A stretch of DNA of 64,000 nucleotides from JAPOXR01 sp963662395 (GTDB lineage: Bacteria; Pseudomonadota; Alphaproteobacteria; Rhodobacterales; Rhodobacteraceae). The stretch spans positions 3,844,001 through 3,908,000 of the forward strand of contig OY759511.1 of assembly GCA_963662395.1 (NCBI GenBank). Direction: 5' to 3'. The stretch's first letter is position 1, and each line of letters opens with the position of its first letter. Under the pieces are notes generated by a model. It was not told the origin of the DNA and made no database searches. It was given only the letters and a program-made list of their open reading frames with translations. Positions 28,212 through 37,297 of the stretch are shown one piece after another. Both the position numbers and the translations under genes were made by a program.

Positions 28212-28460
28212 GACGGATCTCCTCTTTCCCGGCTCCAGTAACAGGAGGGAGAACGCCCGCAACATGTACAACCTCTCTTTCCTCGATTCCTCTCTTCTGC
28301 CATACCAGTGTCACCGGACTTTCCAGTGAACCGTCTCCCGCCAGGACCTTGGGCCGGAGTGTTGCCCATGGCGTGTCAGAAGCAGTGAGGCTGTCGCTGG
28401 TGCCACCGGTCAGGTCGGCGGTTCTTCAGGAGCAATCTGCCTGGCCTGGCGGACAATCTG
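28212..28460. other. Non-coding stretch between integrase remnant and rnpB promoter
   Basis: No gene is supported here. It may contain a former island junction, but no attachment repeat was recognised. Confidence 0.4.
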
Positions 28461-28489
28461 TTGACGGCGGTGGGGCGGCAAACTACCTT
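28461..28489 (+). promoter_or_regulatory. Probable rnpB promoter
   Basis: TTGACG (28461–28466) and TACCTT (28484–28489) are 17 bases apart. The -10 ends seven bases before the predicted 5' end of RNase P RNA at 28497. Confidence 0.65.
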
Positions 28490-28496
28490 CCATCCC

Positions 28497-28865
28497 GTGC
28501 GGATGGCTGGATGGTCGCGCGGTTCGCCGCGAGGAAAGTCCGGACTCCACAAGGCAGCGGTGCCGGGTAATTCCCGGCCGGGGAGACCCGAGGGATAGCG
28601 CCACAGAGAACAGACCGCCTGGACGCAGGCAAGGGTGAAACGGTGGTGTAAGAGACCACCGCACTGCCGGCAACGGCGGTGGCAGGGCAAGCCCCACCGG
28701 GAGCAATGCCGAATAGGGGTCGCGAGCGGTTGATCCGCATGTCGGCCTTGGACATGTCGGCCCGGGTAGGCAGCAAGACCGGCGCGGCAACGTGCCGGCC
28801 AGATGAATGGCCATCGAGGAAGGCGGCGCCTTCCAGACAGAATCCGGCTTACAGGCCATCCGCAC
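28497..28865 (+). ncRNA. rnpB: RNase P RNA (bacterial type A)
   Basis: The catalytic RNA of RNase P, which trims tRNA 5' leaders. The P1 helix is formed by GTGCGGATGG (28497–28506) and CCATCCGCAC (28856–28865). The universally conserved segments GAGGAAAGTCC (28531–28541) and CAGAATCCGGCTTACA (28838–28853) are in place, as is the internal ACAGACCGCC region. Ends are set by P1 pairing and may be a few bases off. Open frames across this stretch are chance. Confidence 0.95.
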
Positions 28866-28915
28866 GACATGCCGGCCAATCACCTGTTGCCACGGCGATG
28901 GTGGGCGGTTTTCGA

Positions 28916-28943
28916 TTGACAATCCGGGAATGGAAGCTAGTTG
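28916..28943 (+). promoter_or_regulatory. Possible rpmG promoter
   Basis: A consensus TTGACA (28916–28921) is followed after 16 bases by TAGTTG, about 70 bases upstream of the rpmG start. The -10 is weak. Confidence 0.4.
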
Positions 28944-29013
28944 CGTGGGGGATGATGCGCGGACCCTGCGGGTCCGCCGGGAACCGTGACCAGCACGCGA
29001 CGGAGACTATCCG

Positions 29014-29181
29014 ATGGCAAAACCCGCAACGATCAAGATCCGGCTGACCTCGACAGCGGGAACCGGGCATTTCTATGTCACCCGCAAGAATTCCCGGACC
29101 ATGCCCGAGAAGATGACGGTTCGAAAATACGACCCGATTGCCCGCAAGCATGTCGAGTACAAGGAAGGCAAGATCAAGTAG
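29014..29181 (+). CDS. rpmG: 50S ribosomal protein L33
   Basis: A 55-residue ribosomal protein reading MAKPATIKIRLTSTAGTGHF, then YVTRKNSRTMPEKMTVRKYD, then PIARKHVEYKEGKIK. It is the zinc-free form (no CxxC pairs), typical of alphaproteobacteria. It lies downstream of rnpB and ends about 90 bases before a strong terminator. GGAGA is about nine bases upstream of the ATG. Confidence 0.96.
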   Translation: MAKPATIKIRLTSTAGTGHFYVTRKNSRTMPEKMTVRKYDPIARKHVEYKEGKIK

Positions 29182-29269
29182 CCTTCAGCGCCGGCACCAT
29201 GGCCGTGCCGCTCGATGATCGACATCCCGTGCCTGCATTTCGCGGGAAGCTGGTGATGTGACCGGAAAG

Positions 29270-29297
29270 AAAAAGGCCGGCTTGTGCCGGCCTTTTT
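29270..29297. terminator. Bidirectional intrinsic terminator
   Basis: A perfect 10-base stem, AAAGGCCGGC (29272–29281) with GCCGGCCTTT (29286–29295), flanked by A-rich and T-rich runs. It fits both rpmG on the plus strand and the Bax-inhibitor gene on the minus strand. Confidence 0.9.
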
Positions 29298-29316
29298 CGC
29301 GAAGTCCGTTGCCTGG

Positions 29317-30039
29317 CTATTCCCGTGAGCCGAAGAGTTGCAGCAGCAACAGGAACAGGTTCAGGAAATCGAGATACAGGCTCAGAGCGCCCATCAGCGC
29401 CGCCTTGCCGAGCCATGCCGTCTGACCGGTGCTGGCCATCTCGATATAGGTGTTCTTGATGCGCTGGGTGTCATAGGCGGTCAGGCCGGCAAAGATCAGC
29501 ACCCCGAGCGTTGAAATTGCGAAGGCAATCGCCGGTGATCCCAGGAAGATGTTGACGATTGCGGCGAGGATGATCCCGATCAGCCCCATGATCAGGAATG
29601 AACCCATGCCGCTGAGATTCTTCTTGGTGGTATAACCGACCAGGCTCAACCCGGCGAAGGCGATCGCGGTGATCAGGAAGGTCTGGGCGATGGCATAGCC
29701 GGTATACACACTGAAGATGTAGGATATCGACAGGCCCATGAGGGCCGCGAATCCCCAGAAGACAATCTGGGCGGTGGCGTAGCTCAGCCTGTTGATGGAT
29801 GCGCTGAGGAAGAACACGACGCCAAGCGGCGCCAGCATCACCACCCATTGCAGCGGTGTGCTGTAGATTGCGAGGAGCATCTGGTCGTTGTTGCCCACGA
29901 CATATGCGACCAGGCCGGTGATCACCATCGCCAGCGACATCAGGCCATAGACCTTGTTCATGTGGGCGCGCAGGCCCTCGTCAATCCTGACATCGGTTGT
30001 GGCGGAAAAACCGCGCCGTATGGTTTGGGTTTGTCTCAT
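29317..30039 (-). CDS. Bax inhibitor-1/YccA family membrane protein
   Basis: A 240-residue inner-membrane protein with about seven hydrophobic helices. It starts MRQTQTIRRGFSATTDVRID and contains the family segments LAPLGVVFFLSASINRLS and FAGLTAYDTQRIKNTY, where the Asp is part of the conserved di-aspartyl pH sensor of the family. The C-terminus SLYLDFLNLFLLLLQLFG is typical. Family members are calcium-leak channels or modulators of membrane proteolysis; the role here is unknown. It ends at the shared terminator. Confidence 0.92.
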   Translation of the reverse strand: MRQTQTIRRGFSATTDVRIDEGLRAHMNKVYGLMSLAMVITGLVAYVVGNNDQMLLAIYSTPLQWVVMLAPLGVVFFLSASINRLSYATAQIVFWGFAALMGLSISYIFSVYTGYAIAQTFLITAIAFAGLSLVGYTTKKNLSGMGSFLIMGLIGIILAAIVNIFLGSPAIAFAISTLGVLIFAGLTAYDTQRIKNTYIEMASTGQTAWLGKAALMGALSLYLDFLNLFLLLLQLFGSRE

Positions 30040-30173
30040 CAGAAATCTCCGGGTCTCTCAGCTGCTCGTGACCGAGCCAAGTCATGCAGTCTATAATGGA
30101 GCCTGGCGGCGCCGATTTCAAGATCATCGCCGCCGTCGGCGGGGAAATGTTGTCGCCACCCGCTCCCTGTTCG

Positions 30174-31079
30174 CTATCGCTTGCGAATCCTCGGATCAAG
30201 GGCGTCCCGAAGCCCGTCCCCTACATAGTTGACGGAAAGGACGGTGAGGGAAATCGCCAGGCCGGGCCAGATCACCCGCTCGGGATATTGCTGGATGTAG
30301 TCGGTTGCATCGAAGAGCAACCGTCCCCAGGTCGGAAAATCGGATGGAAAACCGAGACCGAGGAATGACAGTGCCGATTCGGTGATGATGGCGGTGGCAA
30401 TGCCGAGGGTGGCCGAGACCATGATCGGTGACATCACGTTCGGCAGGACATGCCGCCAGATCAGCCGCTTTGGCGGGGTGCCGATCGATCGGGCAGCCAA
30501 TACGAATTCACGTTCCTTGATGGCCAGAACGTCGCCGCGGACGATCCGGGCAGTCTGCATCCAGCTGGTAATGCCGATGACCACCACGATCAGGATGAAG
30601 ATCCCGGTCTCGGGGCCGAATGCCGATCGCAGCGCGTCACGAAACAGCAAGATGATGACCAGCAGCAGCGGAAGGATCGGCAGGGCCAGGAAAAGGTCGG
30701 TCAACCGCATCAACGGTCCGTCCAGGCGGCGAAAGAAGCCGGCGACGACACCGACCGCGGTGCCAAGCACCAGCGACAGCAGCATTGCGGTCATTCCAAC
30801 GGCAACCGATGTCCGGCCTCCGGCCATGACCCTGGCCAGCGTATCCCGGCCGAGTTGGTCGGTGCCGAGCGGATGGGCGAGGGTGATCCCGGAATTGCGC
30901 GCCCGGATGTCGATATATTGCGGATCGATGGTCCAGATCGTCGGGCCGATGGTCACGCCGAACAGCACGAAGACAAAGAAGCAGCCACCGACCAGCGCAC
31001 CGCGGTGCGACTTGAACTGCACCCAGACATCCCGCCAGTGCGATCGTTGCGGCGCCGAGAACTCCGCCAGATCAGTCAT
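30174..31079 (-). CDS. Peptide/nickel ABC transporter permease, DppC type
   Basis: A 301-residue inner-membrane permease and the last gene of the operon. It has the C-type N-terminal domain (KSHRGALVGGCFFVFVLFGV) and the EAA loop region AARSIGTPPKRLIWRHVLPN that contacts the ATPases. The ATG at 31079 overlaps the dppB stop by eight bases; the ATG at 31121 lies within dppB and is unlikely. No terminator is obvious after it. Confidence 0.9.
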   Translation of the reverse strand: MTDLAEFSAPQRSHWRDVWVQFKSHRGALVGGCFFVFVLFGVTIGPTIWTIDPQYIDIRARNSGITLAHPLGTDQLGRDTLARVMAGGRTSVAVGMTAMLLSLVLGTAVGVVAGFFRRLDGPLMRLTDLFLALPILPLLLVIILLFRDALRSAFGPETGIFILIVVVIGITSWMQTARIVRGDVLAIKEREFVLAARSIGTPPKRLIWRHVLPNVMSPIMVSATLGIATAIITESALSFLGLGFPSDFPTWGRLLFDATDYIQQYPERVIWPGLAISLTVLSVNYVGDGLRDALDPRIRKR

Positions 31080-32079
31080 ATCTGATCCTCGGATCAAGGA
31101 TGCCGTAGAGAATGTCGGCAATCAGGTTGAACAGCACGATCAGCACCGCGAAGATGAATGACAGGGACTGCACCATCGGGATGTCATTGGCCTCGATGGC
31201 AATGATCAGCAATTGACCGAGCCCGTTCACCTTGAAGATCTGCTCGGTAATGATGGCGCCGCCAAATATCGACGGAACACCCAGGGCGATGACGGTCACC
31301 ACCGGGATCATCGAATTCCGGAGCACATGGACCAGGATTACCGTACGCTCGGCCAGACCCTTCGAACGGGCCGTCCGGACATAGTCGAGATTGAGATTGT
31401 CGAGCATCGAGGCCCGCATGAACCGGCTGATCTGGGCTGCGTTGTAGAGGGCGAGCACCGATACCGGCAGGATCATCTGTCGAATCTGGGCCAGGAAACT
31501 GCTCCAGCTGTCGACGACGAGGGTGGTGTCATAGATGCTTGGCAGCCAGCCAAGCTGGACCGAGAAGATGACGATCAGCAGCACGCCGGTAAAGAAGGTC
31601 GGCACCGAAAACCCGACCATCGACACGAATGTGCCGATCTGGTCGAACCAGCTGTACTGCCGGTAGGCCGAGTAGATCCCGATCGGCAGTGCGATGATGA
31701 TCCCGAACACGTAGGAAAGGCCGACCACCCACAGGGTCTGCGGCATGCGCTGGACCACGATGTCGACAACCGGCGAACGGGTCTGCCAGGAAATGACACG
31801 CTGGCGGTCGCCGGAAAGATCCCACCCGGTCATTTCCGACAGCAGGTGCAGCGGCTCGTTGACGAAAAACTGCTGAAGCCAGAGCAGGTAGCGAATATGG
31901 AGCGGCTCGCCCAGGCCAAGCGATTCCCTGATCTTTGCCTTTACCTCCGGTGGAATTGTCAGCGGCAGATTCGCGGTCGGATCGCCCGGCGCGAAGTCGA
32001 GCAGCAGGAACAGGATCAGGCTGATCAGCAACAGGGTCGGAATTGCAAACAGCAATCTGCGAATCGTGTAGTGAAACAT
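31072..32079 (-). CDS. Peptide/nickel ABC transporter permease, DppB type
   Basis: A 335-residue inner-membrane permease. The N-terminal helix YTIRRLLFAIPTLLLISLIL is typical of DppB/OppB, and the EAA loop YVRTARSKGLAERTVILVHV is complete. It follows the binding-protein gene after about 80 bases that contain a hairpin, and overlaps dppC. Confidence 0.92.
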   Translation of the reverse strand: MFHYTIRRLLFAIPTLLLISLILFLLLDFAPGDPTANLPLTIPPEVKAKIRESLGLGEPLHIRYLLWLQQFFVNEPLHLLSEMTGWDLSGDRQRVISWQTRSPVVDIVVQRMPQTLWVVGLSYVFGIIIALPIGIYSAYRQYSWFDQIGTFVSMVGFSVPTFFTGVLLIVIFSVQLGWLPSIYDTTLVVDSWSSFLAQIRQMILPVSVLALYNAAQISRFMRASMLDNLNLDYVRTARSKGLAERTVILVHVLRNSMIPVVTVIALGVPSIFGGAIITEQIFKVNGLGQLLIIAIEANDIPMVQSLSFIFAVLIVLFNLIADILYGILDPRIRYD

Positions 32080-32116
32080 CTTGCCTGCTGCCCTGCGCCG
32101 AAATCCTGTCGAGGTT

Positions 32117-32150
32117 GAAAAGAGGCCCGGCCGGGCCGGGCCTCTTCCGG
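32117..32150 (-). terminator. Hairpin between binding protein and permease genes
   Basis: On the minus strand an 11-base perfect stem, AAGAGGCCCGG/CCGGGCCTCTT (32120–32130 with 32136–32146), is followed by a short T run. It lies just after the binding-protein stop. Partial termination or mRNA protection here would give more binding protein than permease, as in many ABC operons. Confidence 0.7.
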
Positions 32151-32157
32151 AAGTGTT

Positions 32158-33861
32158 CTACTGGGTGCGGTGCCAGTCGGCCGCGTTCCATAGCTCGGAA
32201 TCCCAGGTATTGAGCGCGACACCGCCCAGGGTGACGGAATGGGCGGATACCCGGCCGCGATGGACCAGCGGAATCATGACGTATGCCTGCATGAGCATGT
32301 CATTCATGGCTTTGCCCAGCCTCGCACGTTCGGCAATGTCGCCGGTTCCGGCCATCTCGGCGAGCATCGCATCATACTCCTCGGAGCAGTAGCGCGGCAT
32401 GTTGGCACCCTGCCACTGGGTTTCCGGGCGGGGATTCTCGTTGCAGTGCCAGTTGCCGAGATAGGCTTCCGGGTCGGCACCCTCGAAGTTGTTGGCATAC
32501 ATTTCGACATCGGCATAGAACTTCTGGTAGGTGTCCGGGCTTCCCGGGTCGCTGCCGAAGAACACCGAGGCGCTGATATTGCGCAATTCGGTTTCCACGC
32601 CGATTTCGGACCACCACTGCTTGATCAGTGCCTGGAAATCCTGCCGAACCGCGTTGGTCGATGTCTGGTAGAGAAACGAGAGACGGACTCCGTCCTTCTC
32701 GCGAACTCCGTCCGAACCCCGGATCCAGCCGGCCTCGTCAAGAAGCGCGTTTGCAGCATCGATATCCTGCACGAGGCAGCCGTCATTGGCGGTGGAAGCA
32801 TAGATTTCCGGCGCCGGAACGACGTTGCAGGTCGGGCGGCCAGCCTGACCATATCCGATTTCGACCAGCAAATCCCGGTCGACCGCCATTGACAGCGCCT
32901 TCCGGACACTGATGTCGGTCAGGGCCGGATGCGGATGCATGCGTGTTGAACGCTCATCGCCCAGTGCCGGGTCCGGATTGGTGAGGTTTACCATGATTCT
33001 CTCGACCAGGGTTCCGAAGGCCGATACCACCTTGCCCTTGCCGGCCTCCTCCATGTTCATCAGGACATCAGGTGCCAGCTGGAGGTTCCACGCGTAATCG
33101 AATTCGCCGGTTTCAAGCACCGCCCTGCCGGCCGATGCCGCATCGCCACCGCCCTTGAATGTCAGGGTAGCGAATGCCGGTTTGTCAGGATCCCGATAGT
33201 TGGCGTTTGCCTCCATCGAGATCACGTCATTGGGACGAAAATCGACGACCCGGAACGGACCGGTTCCGATCGGATTGAAATTCTCGTCGGTGCATTCCGG
33301 TGCCCGTGCTCCCAGGCAATCCTGGAACTGCGCCTTCTGGAGAATTGGCGATTGTGCGCCGACAAACACGTTGTACGGATAGGGTTTGGCAACCGAGAAA
33401 CCGATCTTGACCGTCAGGTCGTCAACCGCTTCGACCGACTCGACATCGGCGAAGTTCGACAATTGCGCACAGCCTCCTTCCGGGTGCATGCAGTATTCGG
33501 CGGAAAAGACGACATCTGCCGACGTCACCGGAGTTCCGTCAGACCAGTTGAGCCCGTCCTTCAGTTTCCAGGTTATCGATGTCAGATCTGCCGATACGCC
33601 ACCATTGTCGACGGTCGGCACCGATTCAGCCAGCCAGGCAATGAGGTTGCCCTTGGAATCATGCCGTCCGAGCGGCTCCAGGACAAGTGACGAGGCTTCC
33701 AGGTCCTTGGTGCCACCTGACAGGTAGGGGTTCAGGATTGACGGGGCCTGCCAGTAGATGATGCTGACATGACCGTCAGACCCGCGCTCGGCCTGGGCGG
33801 CGGCCGCAAACAGCATGGCGCCGGTGGCAAGTGCCGCGGCGGAAAATGAAAAGTGCTTCAC
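32158..33861 (-). CDS. Peptide ABC transporter periplasmic binding protein (SBP_bac_5)
   Basis: A 567-residue family 5 solute-binding protein, exported to the periplasm. GTG at 33861 is chosen as start: AAAGGAG lies just upstream, and the product then begins VKHFSFSAAALATGAMLFAA with cleavage near AQA-ERG. The frame's earlier ATG (34038) would place 59 residues inside the ATPase gene. Family landmarks are LVLEPLGRHD, KDGLNWSDGTPVTSADVVFS and the RKALSMAVDRD segment. The ligand is probably a peptide or small organic compound and is not known. The start overlaps the dppF-like stop (GTGA). Confidence 0.9.
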   Translation of the reverse strand: MKHFSFSAAALATGAMLFAAAAQAERGSDGHVSIIYWQAPSILNPYLSGGTKDLEASSLVLEPLGRHDSKGNLIAWLAESVPTVDNGGVSADLTSITWKLKDGLNWSDGTPVTSADVVFSAEYCMHPEGGCAQLSNFADVESVEAVDDLTVKIGFSVAKPYPYNVFVGAQSPILQKAQFQDCLGARAPECTDENFNPIGTGPFRVVDFRPNDVISMEANANYRDPDKPAFATLTFKGGGDAASAGRAVLETGEFDYAWNLQLAPDVLMNMEEAGKGKVVSAFGTLVERIMVNLTNPDPALGDERSTRMHPHPALTDISVRKALSMAVDRDLLVEIGYGQAGRPTCNVVPAPEIYASTANDGCLVQDIDAANALLDEAGWIRGSDGVREKDGVRLSFLYQTSTNAVRQDFQALIKQWWSEIGVETELRNISASVFFGSDPGSPDTYQKFYADVEMYANNFEGADPEAYLGNWHCNENPRPETQWQGANMPRYCSEEYDAMLAEMAGTGDIAERARLGKAMNDMLMQAYVMIPLVHRGRVSAHSVTLGGVALNTWDSELWNAADWHRTQ

Positions 33862-34919
33862 GAACTGATCTCCTTTGAATTGTTGTTGGAATGGGGCCGC
33901 AACGGGGGTTGCGGCATGGTTTCGTCCGGGTCCACCAGGTGGCAGGCCGCGAAACGATCCGGGCCGACCCTTGCGAAGTCGGGCCTGACTTGCCGGCAAA
34001 GATCCGTCACCCTGGGGCATCGGGTGCAGAACACGCATCCGTCGGGGGCATTGGCCGGCGATGGCACATCGCCTTTCAGGATGATCCGCTGCCGGCTTCG
34101 CTCCACGACCGGGTCTGCCTCGGGAACCGCCGACAGCAATGCCTCGGTATAGGGATGCTTCGGGTCACTGTAGAGTTCATGGCGTGATGCCAGTTCGACA
34201 ATCGTGCCGAGATACATCACCGCAACCCTGTCGGCAATGTGCCGGACCATCCCCAGATCATGGCTGATGAACAGGTAGGTCAGCTTGAACCGGTCCTGCA
34301 AATCCTCCAGCAGGTTGACAACCTGGGCCTGGATCGAAACGTCGAGTGCGGCAATCGGTTCGTCGCAGATGATCAGCTGCGGGTTGAGCGCCAGCGCCCG
34401 GGCAATTCCGATCCGCTGCCGTTGACCGCCGGAAAACTCGTGCGGATACCGGTTCGCATAATCCTTGTTGAGCCCCACCGATTCCATGAGGTCATAGACC
34501 TTCGTCATCCGGTCGCCGGCAGTATCCTTCCGGTGTTCGAAAAGCGGTTCGGCAATGATTTCGGCGACCGTCATCCGCGGGTTCAGGCTGGCCTGCGGAT
34601 CCTGGAAGATCATCTGCATCAGCGGCCGGAACTGTCGCAGGACGTTGCCCGGAGCGGTGGCAATATCGGTGTCGCCGACATGGATGCTGCCATCGGTGAT
34701 GTCCGTGAGTCGCAGGATTGCGCGCCCGGTCGTGGTCTTTCCGCAGCCCGACTCGCCGACCAGCCCCAGCGTTTCGCCATTCCTGATTTCGAAGGAGACA
34801 TTGTCGACTGCCCGGATTTCGGCGACCTTCTTCCTGAACACGCCGGCATAGACCGGGAAATAGACCTTGAGGCCTTCCACCCTGAGCAGGGTGTCATCGG
34901 AAGGAACGGGATCAGGCAT
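33858..34919 (-). CDS. Peptide ABC transporter ATP-binding protein, DppF/OppF type
   Basis: A 353-residue ATPase of the importer. Walker A is GESGCGKTTTGRAIL, the ABC signature FSGGQRQRIGIARAL and Walker B LIICDEPIAALD. The C-terminal oligopeptide-transporter extension has the four-Cys iron-sulfur-type pattern (GCVFCTRCPRVTDLC, then FAACHL). The ATG at 34919 overlaps the end of the previous gene. Confidence 0.93.
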   Translation of the reverse strand: MPDPVPSDDTLLRVEGLKVYFPVYAGVFRKKVAEIRAVDNVSFEIRNGETLGLVGESGCGKTTTGRAILRLTDITDGSIHVGDTDIATAPGNVLRQFRPLMQMIFQDPQASLNPRMTVAEIIAEPLFEHRKDTAGDRMTKVYDLMESVGLNKDYANRYPHEFSGGQRQRIGIARALALNPQLIICDEPIAALDVSIQAQVVNLLEDLQDRFKLTYLFISHDLGMVRHIADRVAVMYLGTIVELASRHELYSDPKHPYTEALLSAVPEADPVVERSRQRIILKGDVPSPANAPDGCVFCTRCPRVTDLCRQVRPDFARVGPDRFAACHLVDPDETMPQPPLRPHSNNNSKEISS

Positions 34920-35913
34920 TGGTTCCGGTGGCTGGCGGTTTGTCAAGAAAGCATGCGACATCATGACCGGCACCCCGCCATGTCCGGTTCGGCACTTCCC
35001 TGCCGCAGCGGTCGAAGGCAAACTGGCAACGGGGTCTGAATGCACAGGCGACGGGCGGGCCGACCAGGGTCGGAGTCCGGCCCTCTATCGTGTTGAGCCT
35101 GTCGGCCCGCTTGCCGCGAACTGCCGGAACGGTCCCCAGCAATGCCCTGGTGTAGGGGTGGAGCGGGTTGGCAAACAATTCCTCGACCGGTGCGTGTTCG
35201 ACGATCTGGCCCCCGTACATGACGATGACCCGGTTGGCGATGCCGGCGATCACGCCGAGATCATGGGTGATCCAGATGATGGCCATTCCGAGCTTCTGCC
35301 GCAGATCCTTGACCAGCTCCAGGATCTGCGCCTGGATGGTGACATCAAGAGCCGTGGTCGGCTCGTCGGCAATCAGCACCCGTGGCTCGCAAGCCAGGGC
35401 GATCGCGATCATGACCCGCTGGCGCATCCCGCCGGAGAACTGGTGGGGGTAGTCCTGCAGCCGCCGCTTCGGGTCCGGAATGCCGACGAGATCCAGCAGT
35501 TCGGCGGCCCGGTTTCGTGCCTGGCGCTGCCCGAGGCCGAGATGGCGCCTGATCGGCTCGACCAGCTGGAACCCGACCGAGAATACCGGGTTCAGGGAGG
35601 TCATGGGATCCTGGAAGATGAAACCGATCTCGCCGCCGCGGATGTCACGCAGCTGGCTCTCGTTCATTTCCAGCAACTGCTTGCCGTCAAAGGCAACCCG
35701 GCCGTTGCGAATGTCGGCCGGCGGCGAGGGGAGGAGCCCGAGCAGCGACATCATGGTCACCGACTTGCCCGAGCCGGACTCGCCGACCACGCCCAGCAAT
35801 TCGCCTGCCCTGAGGTCGAAACTGACCTGGTTGACGGCAAAGACCTCGTTGTCCCGGGTGGAGAACACGGTCTCGAGATCGGTGACCTCGAGGACGGTAT
35901 CCGGATTTGACAT
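34912..35913 (-). CDS. Peptide ABC transporter ATP-binding protein, DppD/OppD type
   Basis: A 333-residue ATPase and the first gene of the five-gene operon (D–F–A–B–C order). Walker A is GESGSGKSVTMMSLL, the signature FSGGMRQRVMIAIAL and Walker B VLIADEPTTALD. The C-terminal extension has ACAFRPRCQFAFDRC. The start at 35913 (MSNPDTVLEV) gives the normal length; the open frame runs 52 residues further upstream without homology. Confidence 0.93.
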   Translation of the reverse strand: MSNPDTVLEVTDLETVFSTRDNEVFAVNQVSFDLRAGELLGVVGESGSGKSVTMMSLLGLLPSPPADIRNGRVAFDGKQLLEMNESQLRDIRGGEIGFIFQDPMTSLNPVFSVGFQLVEPIRRHLGLGQRQARNRAAELLDLVGIPDPKRRLQDYPHQFSGGMRQRVMIAIALACEPRVLIADEPTTALDVTIQAQILELVKDLRQKLGMAIIWITHDLGVIAGIANRVIVMYGGQIVEHAPVEELFANPLHPYTRALLGTVPAVRGKRADRLNTIEGRTPTLVGPPVACAFRPRCQFAFDRCGREVPNRTWRGAGHDVACFLDKPPATGTNA

Positions 35914-36072
35914 CAGGGAGAGACCTGCTCGCCGAAGCGGACACTGTTCATGAACGCGAACCCTTCCCTGGTGGGCGCCAATGCCGGAAACTGCCGGGCG
36001 GACATTGTCCAATCCGGACATACTGCCCCATCGGGCGCGTCCGGTAAAGAAGAAACAGCCTGCACGCATTGA

Positions 36073-37041
36073 TCATCCGACGTCGGCCACCTTCACTACC
36101 ACCTTGCCGGTAGCCTGCCGGTTTCGCAGAAGGTCCAGCGCGTCATTGGCGCTCTCGAGCGGAACAACAAGGCTGATGGTCGGCTTCAGCCTTCCCGCCG
36201 CGTGCCATTCAACCAGTGCCCTGGCGCTGTCGACAATGATGTCCGGCCTGAAGCTGCGGTATCCGCCCCAGTAGAAACCGATCACGGTCAGGTTCTTGAC
36301 CAGCAGGATGTTGGCCGGGATCTGCGGAACATCGCCCGATGCGAAGCCGATCGGCAGCAGTCGGGCTTCCGGATTTGCCGAGCGCAGGGCGGCCTTGAAC
36401 TGTTCGCCTCCCACCGGATCGAAGATCACGTCTGCTCCGCCAAGCGCCTTGACTCGTTGCCTGATGTCGTCCCGGCCGGTATCGATGACATGATCGGCCC
36501 CCGCCCTGATGGTCGAGTCGAGCCTGGACCGGCCGCGGGCGGCTGCAATCACTTCGGCTCCCATCATCTTGCCGATCTCGACCGCGCAGAGCCCGGTCCC
36601 TCCGGCGGCGCCCAGGACCAGCAACCTTTCACCTTCCTGCAGCCGGGCCCGATGGTGCAGGGCCACATGGGCAGTGCCATAGGCAACGAGGAAGCCGGCC
36701 GCCTCGACCGCCGGCATGCGGTCCGGAACCGGGATGCAGTTCGATGCCGGAATGCAGCAATATTCCGCCATCCCGCCATATCCGGCAAAGCCGGCAACCT
36801 TCTGGCCAACCTGCAGGCCGCCGCCGGCATTGATCCTGTCGATGCGGCCGCAAACCTCCATTCCCGGGGAGAATGGCAGGTCAGGCCGTTCCTGGTAGTG
36901 ACCGGATGCCAGCAGCAGGTCGGCGAAGTTGACCCCAGCCGAATCGACCCTGATGCGCACTTCGCCTGCCGATGGCTCGGGCTGCACGATTTCGGCCATC
37001 TCGAGAGGTTGTCCGTATCCGGTGACCTGCATTGCTCTCAT
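36073..37041 (-). CDS. NADPH:quinone oxidoreductase-like MDR protein
   Basis: A 322-residue zinc-free medium-chain dehydrogenase/reductase, acting in the cytoplasm on quinones or enones with NADPH. Features are the N-terminal MQVTGYGQPLEM, VNFADLLLASGHYQERPDLP, and the nucleotide-binding LVLGAAGGTGLCAVEIGKMM. The ATG at 37041 has GGAGCGGAG just upstream. It is upstream of the peptide transporter on the same strand, with about 160 bases between. Confidence 0.88.
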   Translation of the reverse strand: MRAMQVTGYGQPLEMAEIVQPEPSAGEVRIRVDSAGVNFADLLLASGHYQERPDLPFSPGMEVCGRIDRINAGGGLQVGQKVAGFAGYGGMAEYCCIPASNCIPVPDRMPAVEAAGFLVAYGTAHVALHHRARLQEGERLLVLGAAGGTGLCAVEIGKMMGAEVIAAARGRSRLDSTIRAGADHVIDTGRDDIRQRVKALGGADVIFDPVGGEQFKAALRSANPEARLLPIGFASGDVPQIPANILLVKNLTVIGFYWGGYRSFRPDIIVDSARALVEWHAAGRLKPTISLVVPLESANDALDLLRNRQATGKVVVKVADVG

Positions 37042-37297
37042 GACAAACTCCGCTCCGGCAGGAATCAACATGAGATGCTATCACGGACCGACCCGCCGGA
37101 ACGAGTTCCTTCAACATGATTCCGGCCTTCCCGCCCGGAATTGCATCCACCACCTCGATTCGCATGTCCCGCCCCGGCAGGAATATCCGCTCCCTGCCTG
37201 GCCGTTTCGGTCTTGTGAAGCCAGGTCGATGCAAATATGCCAGGCTTGCAGCCGCGGGACGTGACCCGGTGGCTGCCTGTCACGCGGAGAGCCCAGG

